Source: an uncultured Eubacterium sp. | GTDB lineage: Bacteria; Bacillota; Clostridia; Lachnospirales; Lachnospiraceae | Direction: 5' to 3' | Length of the DNA: 64,000 nt | Assembly (NCBI GenBank): GCA_910584875.1 | Contig: CAJUDA010000006.1 | Span: 69,023-133,022 of the forward strand | Part shown: positions 46,239-55,130 of the stretch, piece after piece | Layout of the letters: each line of letters starts with the position of its first letter | Numbering within the stretch: position 1 is the stretch's first letter | The notes under the pieces: model-generated | Databases searched by the model: none | Seen by the model: only the letters and a program-made list of their open reading frames with translations | Told to the model about the DNA's origin: nothing | Translations under genes and position numbers: made by a program

Positions 46239-47603
46239 ATGATCAATATAAATGAGGTTATTGAAACCAATACGATGATCGACAAAGAAAATCTGGATGT
46301 CCGTACCATTACTCTTGGTATCAGCCTTTTGGACTGTATTGACAGTGATCTGAAAACGTTATGTGACAGGATCTATAAAAAGGTTACAACTATGGCAAAG
46401 GACCTTGTGCCAGTGGGAGAAGAGATCGGGAAAGAGTTTGGGATACCTATTGTCAATAAGCGGATTTCCGTGACGCCGGTCTCTCTGATCGGAGCCGCTG
46501 CCTGCACGACGCCGGATGATTTTGTAGAGATTGCCAAAACACTTGACAGGGCGGCAGAGGAAGTAGGAGTAAATTTTATCGGTGGATATACGGCGCTTGT
46601 TTCCAAGAAGATGACCAAAGCGGACCGGGATCTGATCCTCTCGATACCCAGAGCCCTTTCCTCTACTGAATATATATGCAGTTCCGTCAATGTCGGTTCA
46701 ACAAAAACAGGGCTGGATATGGACGCTATCCTGCTTATGGGCAGGATGGTAAAGGAAACAGCGGTACTGACAGCAGACCGTGATTCGATCGGCTGTGCCA
46801 AGCTGGTTATCTTTTGCAACGCCCCGGACGACAACCCTTTTATGGCAGGTGCTTTTCATGGTGTGACAGAGGGGGATGCCGTGATCAATGTGGGAGTCAG
46901 CGGACCGGGTGTCGTGAAGACTGCACTGGACAAAGTGAAAGGAAAAGATTTCAGTGTCGTCTGCGAGACAATTAAAAAGACTGCGTTTAAGATTACCCGT
47001 GTGGGACAGCTGGTGGCAAATGAGGCGGCAAAACGTCTTGGTGTGCCATTTGGCATTATTGATCTCTCCCTTGCCCCGACCCCGGCAGTAGGGGACAGTA
47101 TTGCGGAGATTTTTGAATCCCTCGGTCTGGAGAGGGCAGGAGCGCCGGGGACGACGGCGGCACTGGCGATGCTGAATGACCAGGTGAAGAAGGGCGGTGT
47201 TATGGCGTCCTCTTATGTCGGGGGGCTCAGCGGCGCTTTTATTCCGGTCAGTGAAGACCAGGGGATGATCGATGCTGTCCTGGATGGCGCCCTTAGTCTG
47301 GAAAAACTGGAAGCGATGACCTGTGTCTGCTCGGTTGGTCTGGATATGATTGCTATTCCCGGCGACACAAAGGAAACGACCATCGCCGGAATCATCGCGG
47401 ATGAGATGGCGATCGGCATGATCAACCAAAAGACGACGGCTGTCCGGCTGATCCCGGTCCAGGGAAAGGATGTGGGCGATCAGGCAGAATTTGGAGGATT
47501 ACTCGGATTTGCTCCTGTCATGCCAGTCAATGAGTTCTCCTGTGATGATTTCGTTTCGCGGAAAGGCAGGATTCCGGCGCCGATCCACAGTTTTAAGAAT
47601 TAA
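46239..47603 (+). CDS. PFL family protein (UPF0210, DUF711)
   Basis: A 454-residue protein of the DUF711/UPF0210 family, distantly related to pyruvate-formate lyase in its barrel. Typical pieces are [34 protein letters not shown] and [14 protein letters not shown]. The absence of the glycyl-radical motif indicates that it is not a PFL. It is coupled to the ACT gene before it. The activity is not known. Confidence 0.93.
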   Translation: MININEVIETNTMIDKENLDVRTITLGISLLDCIDSDLKTLCDRIYKKVTTMAKDLVPVGEEIGKEFGIPIVNKRISVTPVSLIGAAACTTPDDFVEIAKTLDRAAEEVGVNFIGGYTALVSKKMTKADRDLILSIPRALSSTEYICSSVNVGSTKTGLDMDAILLMGRMVKETAVLTADRDSIGCAKLVIFCNAPDDNPFMAGAFHGVTEGDAVINVGVSGPGVVKTALDKVKGKDFSVVCETIKKTAFKITRVGQLVANEAAKRLGVPFGIIDLSLAPTPAVGDSIAEIFESLGLERAGAPGTTAALAMLNDQVKKGGVMASSYVGGLSGAFIPVSEDQGMIDAVLDGALSLEKLEAMTCVCSVGLDMIAIPGDTKETTIAGIIADEMAIGMINQKTTAVRLIPVQGKDVGDQAEFGGLLGFAPVMPVNEFSCDDFVSRKGRIPAPIHSFKN

Positions 47604-47615
47604 GGAAGGATGAAT

Positions 47616-48152
47616 ATGGAAAAGTTTAAAATATTAGGTAAACATCTGGAACATCACGGGCACATCGTGGATTTCTATTCTTATGACATGAAGGTACCCA
47701 ATGGCAATGAAGTGCAGTGGGATATTATTGAACACAAAGGTGCTGCTGCTATCATACCGGTGGATGAGGAGGGAAAGATCATCCTTGTCCGGCAGTACCG
47801 GGGTGCGATTGATGATTTCCTGCTTGAGATTCCGGCAGGCGGCAGGGACAGTCTGGACGAAGATTTTAAATTATGTGCTGTGAGGGAGCTGGAAGAGGAG
47901 ATCGGCTATCTGTCAGAGCAGATCCATCATCTGGTGGATTATCATTCTGCAGCCGCGTATACAAGTGAAAAGATTGCGATCTTTTATACAGAAAAGCTTA
48001 TTCCCTCCCACCAGCATCTGGATGAAAATGAATTTGTCCAGATTGAGCGCTATACACTGGATGAAGTGGTTTCGATGATCGCTGACGGAACGATCACGGA
48101 CGGCAAGACGATCGCCGCCATTATGGCATATAAAGTACTGGTTAAAAAGTAA
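47616..48152 (+). CDS. Nudix hydrolase, ADP-ribose pyrophosphatase-like
   Basis: A 178-residue Nudix enzyme. The Nudix box GRDSLDEDFKLCAVRELEEEIG follows the G-x5-E-x7-R-E-U-x-E-E-x-G-U rule, and the position of RQYRGAIDDFLLEIPAG before it is like ADP-ribose pyrophosphatase (NudF type). It probably hydrolyses ADP-ribose. ATG 47616 is preferred with GGAAGG 6 bp upstream; ATG 47610 is too close. It starts 12 bp after the PFL gene. Confidence 0.9.
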   Translation: MEKFKILGKHLEHHGHIVDFYSYDMKVPNGNEVQWDIIEHKGAAAIIPVDEEGKIILVRQYRGAIDDFLLEIPAGGRDSLDEDFKLCAVRELEEEIGYLSEQIHHLVDYHSAAAYTSEKIAIFYTEKLIPSHQHLDENEFVQIERYTLDEVVSMIADGTITDGKTIAAIMAYKVLVKK

Positions 48153-48220
48153 AGGTATGTTTTGTCCCTCTGTTTCATAGAATGTATCGTTATGATAGAT
48201 TTTGTGAGGGGGCAGGGGAC

Positions 48221-48781
48221 ATGGCATCTTATCGTGAACGAAACAGCCGGGGAAGGAAGGCGGGCTTTTTGCAGCAGACGGCTCTGCTTTTTCTCATCGG
48301 CTTTTTTGCCGGCGCAGTGTTTTATACATTATTTCAGAATTCATTTGCTGATCTGATGGAACAGCTGGAGGGGAATATGACATCCTGGCAGGGCAGAGAG
48401 TACCGGTTCTGGTATGAATACCTGCAGTCACTCTGGTCCCATGGGAAATATTTTGCCCTTCTCTGGATCTTGTCGGTAAACGTGAGGGCAGGGCGGATCT
48501 ATCAAAGGGGATTTACCGTATATACGGGAATCCGTAACGGGTTTCTCCTGTTATTTTTTCTAATGGGAAAAGGCGGGAGAGGGGTGCTTCTATATCTTGC
48601 CAGTCTGTTTCCCCAGGCGCTGCTACTGGCACCACTTTACCTCTTTAGTTTTCTGTGGCAGAATGAGCCGGGGAAAAAAGAGCACCGCGGCATGGTGTAT
48701 GTGGGGGTGACGGTACTGTTTCTCGCAGCCTGTCTCCTGGAGGTAAAGGTAAACCTTCCGCTTATGGAAAAAGTCGTCTGA
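48221..48781 (+). CDS. SpoIIM-like membrane protein
   Basis: A 186-residue protein with about four to five membrane helices (near 18-38, 75-95, 108-128, 130-150 and 160-180). The N-terminal helix with FLIGFFAGAVFYTLFQN and the G-x-x-x-G-F-L-L-L-F-F pattern resemble SpoIIM, which with SpoIID and SpoIIP remodels septal peptidoglycan during engulfment. Its membership is from fold and pattern, not from strong motifs. The ATG follows a GAGGGGG site. No other engulfment genes are in the window. Confidence 0.65.
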   Translation: MASYRERNSRGRKAGFLQQTALLFLIGFFAGAVFYTLFQNSFADLMEQLEGNMTSWQGREYRFWYEYLQSLWSHGKYFALLWILSVNVRAGRIYQRGFTVYTGIRNGFLLLFFLMGKGGRGVLLYLASLFPQALLLAPLYLFSFLWQNEPGKKEHRGMVYVGVTVLFLAACLLEVKVNLPLMEKVV

Positions 48782-48804
48782 GCATTTCGGCAGACGACTT
48801 TTTA
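48771..48804. terminator. Bidirectional terminator, spoIIM-like gene and aroF
   Basis: AAGTCGTCTG (48771-48780) and CAGACGACTT (48791-48800), 10 bp perfect, with A-tract before and T-tract after. The stop codon of the plus-strand gene lies inside the hairpin. Confidence 0.88.
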
Positions 48805-48806
48805 TG

Positions 48807-49835
48807 TTACAGATGACTGGCAATTTTATCGATCAGCCGCTCTGTCTCATCCCATCCGAGACAGGCATCGGTGATGGATTTGCCAAATTCATGTTCGTTG
48901 ATCTTTTGTGAGCCGGGGAGCAGATAGCTTTCTACCATAACTCCCTTTACCAGCTCTCCGATTGCCGGATTGACCAGACGGTTGTGCATGATCTCATCGA
49001 CAATGCGGGGCTGTTCGTAGTATTTCTTGCCCGAATTGGAATGGTTGGCATCGATAATGCAGGCGGGATTTTTCAGGTTCAGCAGGGAATATTTTTCATG
49101 AAGCCGTTCCAGATCCTCATAGTGGTAATTTGGTATCGCCTGTCCGTGTTTGTTGACGGCGCCGCGCAGGATCGTGTGGGCGAGGGGATTGCCGTCGGTC
49201 TCTACTTCGTAGCCGCGATATAAAAATGTATGGGGTGCCTGTGCTGCGATACAGGAATTCAGCATCACAGAAAAGTCGCCGCTGGTAGGATTTTTCATAC
49301 CGGCAGGGACGTCCATGCCGCTGACGGTCATGCGGTGCTGCTGGTCCTCCACCGAACGGGCGCCCACGGCTACGTAGGAGAGGATATCACTGATGTAGGG
49401 CCAGTTTTCCGGGTACAACATTTCATCGGCAGCAAAAAGTCCGGTTTCTGAGATGGACCGCAGATGCATCTTCCGCATGGCGATAAGCCCTTCCATGAAA
49501 TCTTCCTTTTTTTCGGGATCCGGCTGGTGTACGATCCCCTTATAGCCTTCTCCGGTCGTCCTTGGTTTGTTTGTATAGATGCGGGGAACCAGCAGGATCT
49601 TGTCTGCGACCTGTTCCTGTACCCTGGCGAGTCGGTTTGTATATTCACAGACGGAATCTTCATGGTCTGCCGAACAGGGACCGATGATCACAAGAAATTT
49701 GTCAGACTCCCCGGTAATGATATCTTTAATTTCTGCGTCCTTTTTTTCTTTTAATTGTTTTTGTTCTTTTGTCAGAGGGTATAATTCCTGAAGAACTTCT
49801 GGGGAAATAATTTCCTTTTTGTAGTGTATACTCAT
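48807..49835 (-). CDS. aroF: 3-deoxy-7-phosphoheptulonate (DAHP) synthase, class I
   Basis: A 342-residue AroF/G-type enzyme that condenses PEP and erythrose 4-phosphate, the first step of the shikimate pathway. Signature regions are IIGPCSADH, LVPRIYTNKPRTT, GYKG, SGMDVPAGMKNPTSGD, RGG-like RGAVNKHGQ, and IDANHSNSGKK. It is single and divergent from the ECF cassette. The leader has a palindrome that may be an operator. E. coli has three isozymes with different feedback (aroF, G, H); which feedback applies cannot be read. Confidence 0.93.
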   Translation of the reverse strand: MSIHYKKEIISPEVLQELYPLTKEQKQLKEKKDAEIKDIITGESDKFLVIIGPCSADHEDSVCEYTNRLARVQEQVADKILLVPRIYTNKPRTTGEGYKGIVHQPDPEKKEDFMEGLIAMRKMHLRSISETGLFAADEMLYPENWPYISDILSYVAVGARSVEDQQHRMTVSGMDVPAGMKNPTSGDFSVMLNSCIAAQAPHTFLYRGYEVETDGNPLAHTILRGAVNKHGQAIPNYHYEDLERLHEKYSLLNLKNPACIIDANHSNSGKKYYEQPRIVDEIMHNRLVNPAIGELVKGVMVESYLLPGSQKINEHEFGKSITDACLGWDETERLIDKIASHL

Positions 49836-49852
49836 TGTTCTGCTCCTTTGTC

Positions 49853-49871
49853 ATGATATTGTCAATATCAT
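49853..49871 (-). promoter_or_regulatory. Perfect palindrome in the aroF leader, candidate operator
   Basis: ATGATATTG-T-CAATATCAT, 9-bp arms with a one-base centre, between the aroF -10 box and its start codon. Confidence 0.5.
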
Positions 49872-49883
49872 TAATCCTGCTCA

Positions 49884-49912
49884 ATTTTACTCTATTTTTT
49901 CTGTTGTGTCAA
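49884..49912 (-). promoter_or_regulatory. Promoter of aroF
   Basis: On the minus strand TTGACA (49912-49907), 17 bp spacer, TAAAAT (49889-49884). Close to consensus. Confidence 0.8.
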
Positions 49913-49975
49913 ATAAGTTCACGGTTTCGAACCAAAGTGTTTCTTTATTTTTTCCTTTTTTTGAAATATTTTCTA

Positions 49976-50003
49976 TTGTCATTGTGTCTAATTGATGTAA
50001 GAT
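49976..50003 (+). promoter_or_regulatory. Promoter before the ECF sigma gene
   Basis: TTGTCA at 49976-49981, 16 bp spacer, TAAGAT at 49998-50003 with TG upstream. It is sigma-A like; an ECF-type self-promoter (AAC...CGT) was not recognised. Confidence 0.55.
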
Positions 50004-50042
50004 AACTGTAAAGTCTATGATCGAGAGGGAGGGACATAAGAA

Positions 50043-50588
50043 ATGATTTCAGAAACGATTCCGGCAGAAACGGACAATGAAAAAATGTGTCTGACAGAGA
50101 TAGAGATGGAACGCCTCATCGATGTCTATGGGGATCATCTGCTTCGGTTATGTACCCTGTATCTAAAGGATACCTTTCTGGCAGAGGATGCACTGCAGGA
50201 TACATTTATACAGGTATGGAAAAAGTATGGTTCTTTTCAGGGGAGATCATCGGAACGGACATGGCTGACAAGGATAGCGATCAATGTATGCAAAAATTAT
50301 CTGAGAAGTCCCTGGAAAGCCAGGACGGATGTAAAAGACCTGACAGAGCTTGCCGGACCTGGCAGAAATGAATTTGAACAGGTTGACAGCCATATTGACG
50401 TAATGAACGCTGTGCTTGCTTTAAAGGAAAAGTACCGTATTGTGATTTTGCTGTATTATTATGAAGAATACTCGGTAAAAGAAATCGCAGACATACTTTC
50501 AAAAAAAGAAGGCACGGTACTGACACGTTTAAGGAGAGGACGGGACAGTCTCCACCAACTGCTTGAACCAAAAAAGGGAGGGTTTTAA
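50043..50588 (+). CDS. ECF-type RNA polymerase sigma factor
   Basis: A 181-residue sigma-70 family ECF protein. Region 2 (about 22-95; LYLKDTFLAEDALQDTFIQVW, RTWLTRIAINVCKNYLR) and region 4 (about 120-170; YRIVILLYYYEEYSVKEIADIL, EGTVLTRLRRGRDSL) are linked by about 25 residues. It should direct polymerase to stress promoters when released. The DUF4179 gene begins 1 bp after its stop codon and is the likely anti-sigma partner, as in SigV-RsiV-like pairs. Confidence 0.92.
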   Translation: MISETIPAETDNEKMCLTEIEMERLIDVYGDHLLRLCTLYLKDTFLAEDALQDTFIQVWKKYGSFQGRSSERTWLTRIAINVCKNYLRSPWKARTDVKDLTELAGPGRNEFEQVDSHIDVMNAVLALKEKYRIVILLYYYEEYSVKEIADILSKKEGTVLTRLRRGRDSLHQLLEPKKGGF

Positions 50589-50589
50589 A

Positions 50590-51627
50590 ATGGATGCCAA
50601 GGACAGAATTGATTTTATGATGAAGGATATCGTAGTGGGAGAAGAATTGAAAGATAAAATTATGAAACAGACGGTTCAGAAAAAAAAGAGAAAATTTTTT
50701 GCGAACGAGCCGGTCTGGCGTGTGGCATTGGCAGCCGTAGCTGCAGTGATAGTATTTTGTGCGGCGACGCCTGCCGCAGCGGATGTGATCACAAATATCG
50801 CAGGGAAATGGCAAAAAGAGGTTGCCAGTTCATTTGATGTAGAAGATCAGCAGCAGAAGAAGCTCTCAAAGGAAGGATATTCCCAGGATCTTCAGACGGC
50901 ACACTCGGAACAGGATGTATTAACGGCGACAGATCATGGCATTACCATTACGGCAAAGCAGACTCTGGTGGATAAATATGGGATGTATGCTTTCCTTGAA
51001 ATCAAGTCTGAAAATGGAGTCAGACTGGATACCGATAAACAGTTTTTCAGAAAATGGGATGTTGTCGGTGGGAAATTTGACAGTAAAAATGCAGGGATGC
51101 GGGAATTGAAAAATAAAAACGACTATGTTAAGGGATATGTACTGCATATGGGAAACTGCACCGGTTCCGGCAATAACCTGATCGGTAAAAAAGTAGAACT
51201 GCACTTTAAAGATCTAATGACAGAGGATGTGAAAAATCCGGATGAAAAGGTAACGACCGTTGTCAAAGGAGAGTGGAATCTGAGCTGGGTGGTAAAAGGC
51301 AACGATAAAACAATTACCATCCCGATGAATAAGACAGTAAAAACTAAGGACAGGTATAACATACACCTGAAGTATATGGAAGTCTCCGCACTTTCATGCA
51401 GATTGTACTTTAAGGAGACCGGATATGTGAAAACAGCGATTGAGATCCAATACAAAATGAAGGATGGAACAAAAAAGAATATTTACGGTTTTGGATGCAG
51501 CTACGCAGATCAGAAAACAGGGCTGGATTTTCAGACGGATATTTTTGATACCGGACTTCTGGATATTGACAATCTTTACAGCGTTATTATAGAAGGTGAG
51601 GAATTTTTAGCAGATCAGGACAAGTAA
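50590..51627 (+). CDS. DUF4179-type membrane protein, probable anti-sigma factor
   Basis: A 345-residue protein. Residues 1-45 are cytoplasmic and could hold the sigma factor, TM at about 47-67 (VALAAVAAVIVFCAATPAAA), then an extracellular part with DUF4179-like (about 80-180) and a second beta domain, DUF5643-like (about 230-340). GGGAGGG lies 8 bp before ATG 50590. The position after the sigma gene and the single TM make anti-sigma the best guess, but no classic zinc ZAS motif is present. Confidence 0.72.
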   Translation: MDAKDRIDFMMKDIVVGEELKDKIMKQTVQKKKRKFFANEPVWRVALAAVAAVIVFCAATPAAADVITNIAGKWQKEVASSFDVEDQQQKKLSKEGYSQDLQTAHSEQDVLTATDHGITITAKQTLVDKYGMYAFLEIKSENGVRLDTDKQFFRKWDVVGGKFDSKNAGMRELKNKNDYVKGYVLHMGNCTGSGNNLIGKKVELHFKDLMTEDVKNPDEKVTTVVKGEWNLSWVVKGNDKTITIPMNKTVKTKDRYNIHLKYMEVSALSCRLYFKETGYVKTAIEIQYKMKDGTKKNIYGFGCSYADQKTGLDFQTDIFDTGLLDIDNLYSVIIEGEEFLADQDK

Positions 51628-51658
51628 CCGGAAGGAAATTAAAAAATGGGGGTGTCAT

Positions 51659-52732
51659 ATGTTTCATAAAATAAAAAATATGTGTGTTTTGCTACTTGTT
51701 TTCATGGTAGTCTGCTGTACCGCCTGTACTGTTGGAAATGAGGCAATGGACGGAGAGAAAGGCAATGCCGACAATGATGTTGTGATGAGGGATGATAGTA
51801 CAGAAAAACCGGATCAGGCTTCTGAATACAAGGTATTAAAGGGAAAGATCAAGGGAGTAGATTCATTAGCGAAACCGGAAATTTATTTCCCGTCCGGTTC
51901 AGATTATAAGAAATTAGAAGATGGTATATGGGAAGATAAAAATGAAAATTATCTTCTCATCGAACCGGGGAGGGTCATGTATACCACGAAGGAGTTTTAC
52001 GATACCTTTGAATCGCTTTTGGAAGATGCAAAAGGCTTCCGGGATGATTTGGATGAAATACTTGAACAGGGAAGCGTATGGGGAATATCGGAAGAAAAGG
52101 CAGTTGACACGGTACAGCGTATCGTAGAACAAAATAAGATTTCCGTAAAAGAGACGAAGGCATATTCTCTGACAAAAGACAATCTGACGAAGTTAAGCAA
52201 GCTGTTTATGCCGGATCAGGAATATGCGGAATACATTAAAGATCCTGATAACGAGCCGATGAAGCGGGTTTTTGCAGAAAAGGATGAGGGATGGCTCGTT
52301 GTTATGAGTGTGTGCGCCGGAGAAAATGCATTATATCCGAAAGAATATGAATATGGGGAGCGGTATTATCTGGGAGAACAGATCTGGGCGATAGTCAATA
52401 AAAACGGTCTGGTCACCTTTCAGGCAGATGGAATATATGATGTGGATACGGATGATTCAGAAAAAATCAAAGTGCTCTCATCCGGGCAGGCAAAAGAGAT
52501 CCTGAACCAGAAATTTAGAAATAAAATATCTTCTCATAAACCGGAGTGTAAAGAGATGAAAGAATCCTTTCTGGCTGTCAATGATGGAAAAGGCAGCACG
52601 GTTAAATTCATTCCGGTATATATTTTTAAGATCGAGCAAAAGCATGATGACGACAAGGGAAATCAGAAACGTCAGTTCACAGAACAAAGGGTGCTTATTT
52701 TAGACAGGGAAAATGGAAAATGGATCGAGTGA
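51659..52732 (+). CDS. Lipoprotein of unknown function in the ECF/ABC cassette
   Basis: A 357-residue exported protein with a lipobox-like VVCCTAC near residues 18-24 that could be cut before one of the cysteines. The mature part is charged, with no family motif I recognise; a long acidic linker (25-50) precedes a mixed alpha-beta region. It sits between the anti-sigma and the ABC permeases and may sense or bind the exported compound. Function is unassigned. Confidence 0.75.
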   Translation: MFHKIKNMCVLLLVFMVVCCTACTVGNEAMDGEKGNADNDVVMRDDSTEKPDQASEYKVLKGKIKGVDSLAKPEIYFPSGSDYKKLEDGIWEDKNENYLLIEPGRVMYTTKEFYDTFESLLEDAKGFRDDLDEILEQGSVWGISEEKAVDTVQRIVEQNKISVKETKAYSLTKDNLTKLSKLFMPDQEYAEYIKDPDNEPMKRVFAEKDEGWLVVMSVCAGENALYPKEYEYGERYYLGEQIWAIVNKNGLVTFQADGIYDVDTDDSEKIKVLSSGQAKEILNQKFRNKISSHKPECKEMKESFLAVNDGKGSTVKFIPVYIFKIEQKHDDDKGNQKRQFTEQRVLILDRENGKWIE

Positions 52733-52743
52733 GGGGAATGGAT

Positions 52744-53535
52744 ATGAAGCTGTGGAAAATGAGTCGGACGGAAACAAAAAGATTGTTTAGCATAACCAAT
52801 ATTACCAGTACACTGTGTGTATCACTTCTGATTATAACCGTGTGCACAGTAACCTATATAAGGCAGCATGGCACGATTGATTTATGGTTTTATAATATGT
52901 TTCATGAGATATTTTGCGGGGGCTATTTTGTTGAGTTACTGTTTATCCCTCTTGGCTATTTTGTGACGACAAATGTGTGTACAGATGTGACGGAAAAAGT
53001 GTTTCGTCTGTTTATCGCACGGGCGGATACGTATTCCTATATCATTGCCAAATATATGATCGGGATTCTGTTTTCGTTTGTAATGTCAATGATCGTGCTT
53101 AACTTTTTTGCAGCTGTTGGAATGTCGGTAATCCCTGTTGCCGATGAAGGTTATTATTCCGGCGGTGCAGATGTATATGAAGACTTGCTGAAAAGGAATA
53201 CGTTCTTATATTTTGAGATGCGGATCCTGTTTGCCAGTCTGATCACCAGTGTTTTTGCAGCGATCGGAATGATTTTTTCTGCTGTGATACAGAACCAGTA
53301 TGTATCCGCCCTCTCTCCCTATCTGGCATACACCATGATAACGAGATTACAGCTGATCCTTGGGATGCCGGAGAGGGTAGATTTCTCATCCATCTATTCC
53401 GGTTTTCTCAGAACTTCGTCTTCCGTGGGATGGTCGGTAGCTTTTATTGTACTGTTTTGCATGTTATGCCTGGTGTTGACCGGATTTCTCTATGTATGCG
53501 TTATGAAAAGGAGATGTAGTGGTGAAAAGGCTTAA
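52744..53535 (+). CDS. ABC-2 type permease, first
   Basis: A 263-residue membrane protein with about six helices (near 18-38, 50-75, 105-130, 155-180, 185-205 and 228-255) of the ABC-2 exporter layout. It begins with MKLWKMSRTETKRLF, a short amphipathic start typical for lantibiotic-immunity-type permeases. ATG 52744 follows GAGGGG by 7 bp. It overlaps the next permease by 14 bp. Confidence 0.78.
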   Translation: MKLWKMSRTETKRLFSITNITSTLCVSLLIITVCTVTYIRQHGTIDLWFYNMFHEIFCGGYFVELLFIPLGYFVTTNVCTDVTEKVFRLFIARADTYSYIIAKYMIGILFSFVMSMIVLNFFAAVGMSVIPVADEGYYSGGADVYEDLLKRNTFLYFEMRILFASLITSVFAAIGMIFSAVIQNQYVSALSPYLAYTMITRLQLILGMPERVDFSSIYSGFLRTSSSVGWSVAFIVLFCMLCLVLTGFLYVCVMKRRCSGEKA

Positions 53536-54367
53536 AGAGGTTCATAAAATCATAAAGTGTAATTTTGCAGGCTGGTTTATAAATTATAAGATCTATCTGG
53601 TTTTACTGCTGTTACTTATATTTGTACTGGATAATTATACATCGCTTTTTGAGTTTGCCGGGCAGACGGGATACCGCGTATCGCCGTATCTGTTTCCGTT
53701 TTGTTTTACACATCCGTTTATGAGGATCGTGATATTTTCCAGCGTGATTTTTTTGTTCTCGGATGCCCCATTTATCTCAGATTTGCAGCTCTTGTTGTTG
53801 TCGAGAACAGGAAAAGGAAAATGGTATCTGGCACAAATGCTGTATCTCGGTATCTGCTGCTTTTTGTTTACGGCTTTTCTGGCAGTGCTGCCGGTCTTAA
53901 AAAATATTACCATGATCGCTTTCGTAAAGGACTGGGGAAAGGTGATCGAAACGCTGGCAGACGGGCACTATGACATCATCCATCCGGTTTCTTATGATAT
54001 GGTCAGCAGGTATTCTGCCTGGCAGGTGATGGGTTATACGGTTTGTGTAAGTATTCTTTTAATGCTGTTTTTGGGGATGATATTATATCTGTGTAATATT
54101 GCATTCAGCAACCGGAGCATTGGCATCCTGATCTCTGCTGCGTTCGTCTTGCTGGACTGGTTTGTATATCTTACGGGAAACAACAGGCTGTTATGGATCT
54201 CACCTGTTTCATGGATACAGATGTCCAATATGGCATATGCAAGGGAATGGGGGATTCCATCCGCGGTATTTTCTGTTGTATGCCTCGTTGTATCCGATGT
54301 TGTATTGCTGGTGTCAGCATATTTTGTTTCCAAAAGAAAAGATGTTGTTGAAGTGATGAATGGATAG
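53522..54367 (+). CDS. ABC-2 type permease, second
   Basis: A 281-residue membrane protein with about six helices (near 22-40, 62-80, 98-120, 165-190, 195-215 and 245-268). It probably pairs with the first permease to form the membrane part of an exporter. The start is GTG 53522 (AAAGGAG, 8 bp); GTG 53519 is an alternative. It is followed after 13 bp by the ATPase gene. Confidence 0.75.
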   Translation: MKRLKEVHKIIKCNFAGWFINYKIYLVLLLLLIFVLDNYTSLFEFAGQTGYRVSPYLFPFCFTHPFMRIVIFSSVIFLFSDAPFISDLQLLLLSRTGKGKWYLAQMLYLGICCFLFTAFLAVLPVLKNITMIAFVKDWGKVIETLADGHYDIIHPVSYDMVSRYSAWQVMGYTVCVSILLMLFLGMILYLCNIAFSNRSIGILISAAFVLLDWFVYLTGNNRLLWISPVSWIQMSNMAYAREWGIPSAVFSVVCLVVSDVVLLVSAYFVSKRKDVVEVMNG

Positions 54368-54380
54368 ATGGAGGGTTAAT

Positions 54381-55007
54381 ATGATAAATGTAAACAACGT
54401 GTCAAAGCGATTTGGAGAAAATGAAGTGCTTTCTGATATTTCTGTCAGACTGGATTCCGGGAAAATCTATGGGCTGGTTGGCAGGAATGGATGCGGGAAG
54501 ACGATGTTAATGAAATGTATCTGCGGATTTGTAAAGCCGACCAGCGGAAAAATCGTGATCGATGGGAAGGTGCTGGGAAAAGATATGGATGTACCGGAAC
54601 ATATGGGGATCATCATCGAAAATCCGGGATTTATCCCCTATTATTCCGGTTATAAAAATTTACGGTTACTTGCCTCTGTGAGAGGGAAGACAGGAAAAAA
54701 AGAAATAGCAGAATATATGGAAATGGTCGGCTTAGATGCAAAAAGTAAAAAACATGTATCAAAGTATTCTCTGGGAATGCGGCAGAAGCTGGGGATTGTC
54801 CAGGCAATTATGGAACGGCCGGAGATCCTGCTTCTGGATGAGCCGATGAACGGTCTGGACAGAAAATCTGTTGAGCTTGTCAGGAATCTGATAAAAAAGA
54901 CGGCAGATGCCGGAGCAGTCGTCTTGCTTTCGAGTCATAATCAGGAGGATATCGATACGTTGTGTGATGTTGTATATCATATGGAGGATGGGAGGATTGT
55001 TGCGTAA
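54381..55007 (+). CDS. ABC transporter ATP-binding protein
   Basis: A 208-residue ATPase. Walker A GLVGRNGCGKTMLMK, Q-loop at IIIENPGF, signature YSLGMRQKLG, Walker B ILLLDEPMNGLD and the H-loop SSHNQED are all present. The short form with the SLGMRQ signature is common for ABC-2 drug or peptide exporters. ATG 54381 has GGAGGG 5 bp upstream. It ends the cassette, 50 bp before the GH43 promoter. Confidence 0.95.
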   Translation: MINVNNVSKRFGENEVLSDISVRLDSGKIYGLVGRNGCGKTMLMKCICGFVKPTSGKIVIDGKVLGKDMDVPEHMGIIIENPGFIPYYSGYKNLRLLASVRGKTGKKEIAEYMEMVGLDAKSKKHVSKYSLGMRQKLGIVQAIMERPEILLLDEPMNGLDRKSVELVRNLIKKTADAGAVVLLSSHNQEDIDTLCDVVYHMEDGRIVA

Positions 55008-55056
55008 AAGGAAAATATTGTAAAGATATTTTGATAAATATCCGTTCACTACAAGC

Positions 55057-55084
55057 TTGACAATACCCCTTAATGTTATATAAT
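55057..55084 (+). promoter_or_regulatory. Consensus promoter of the first GH43 gene
   Basis: TTGACA at 55057-55062, 16 bp spacer, TATAAT at 55079-55084. Both hexamers are perfect. Confidence 0.85.
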
Positions 55085-55130
55085 TATTATAATTCATAAA
55101 GCAACTTATATAACAGTAAGGGGGGTTACA

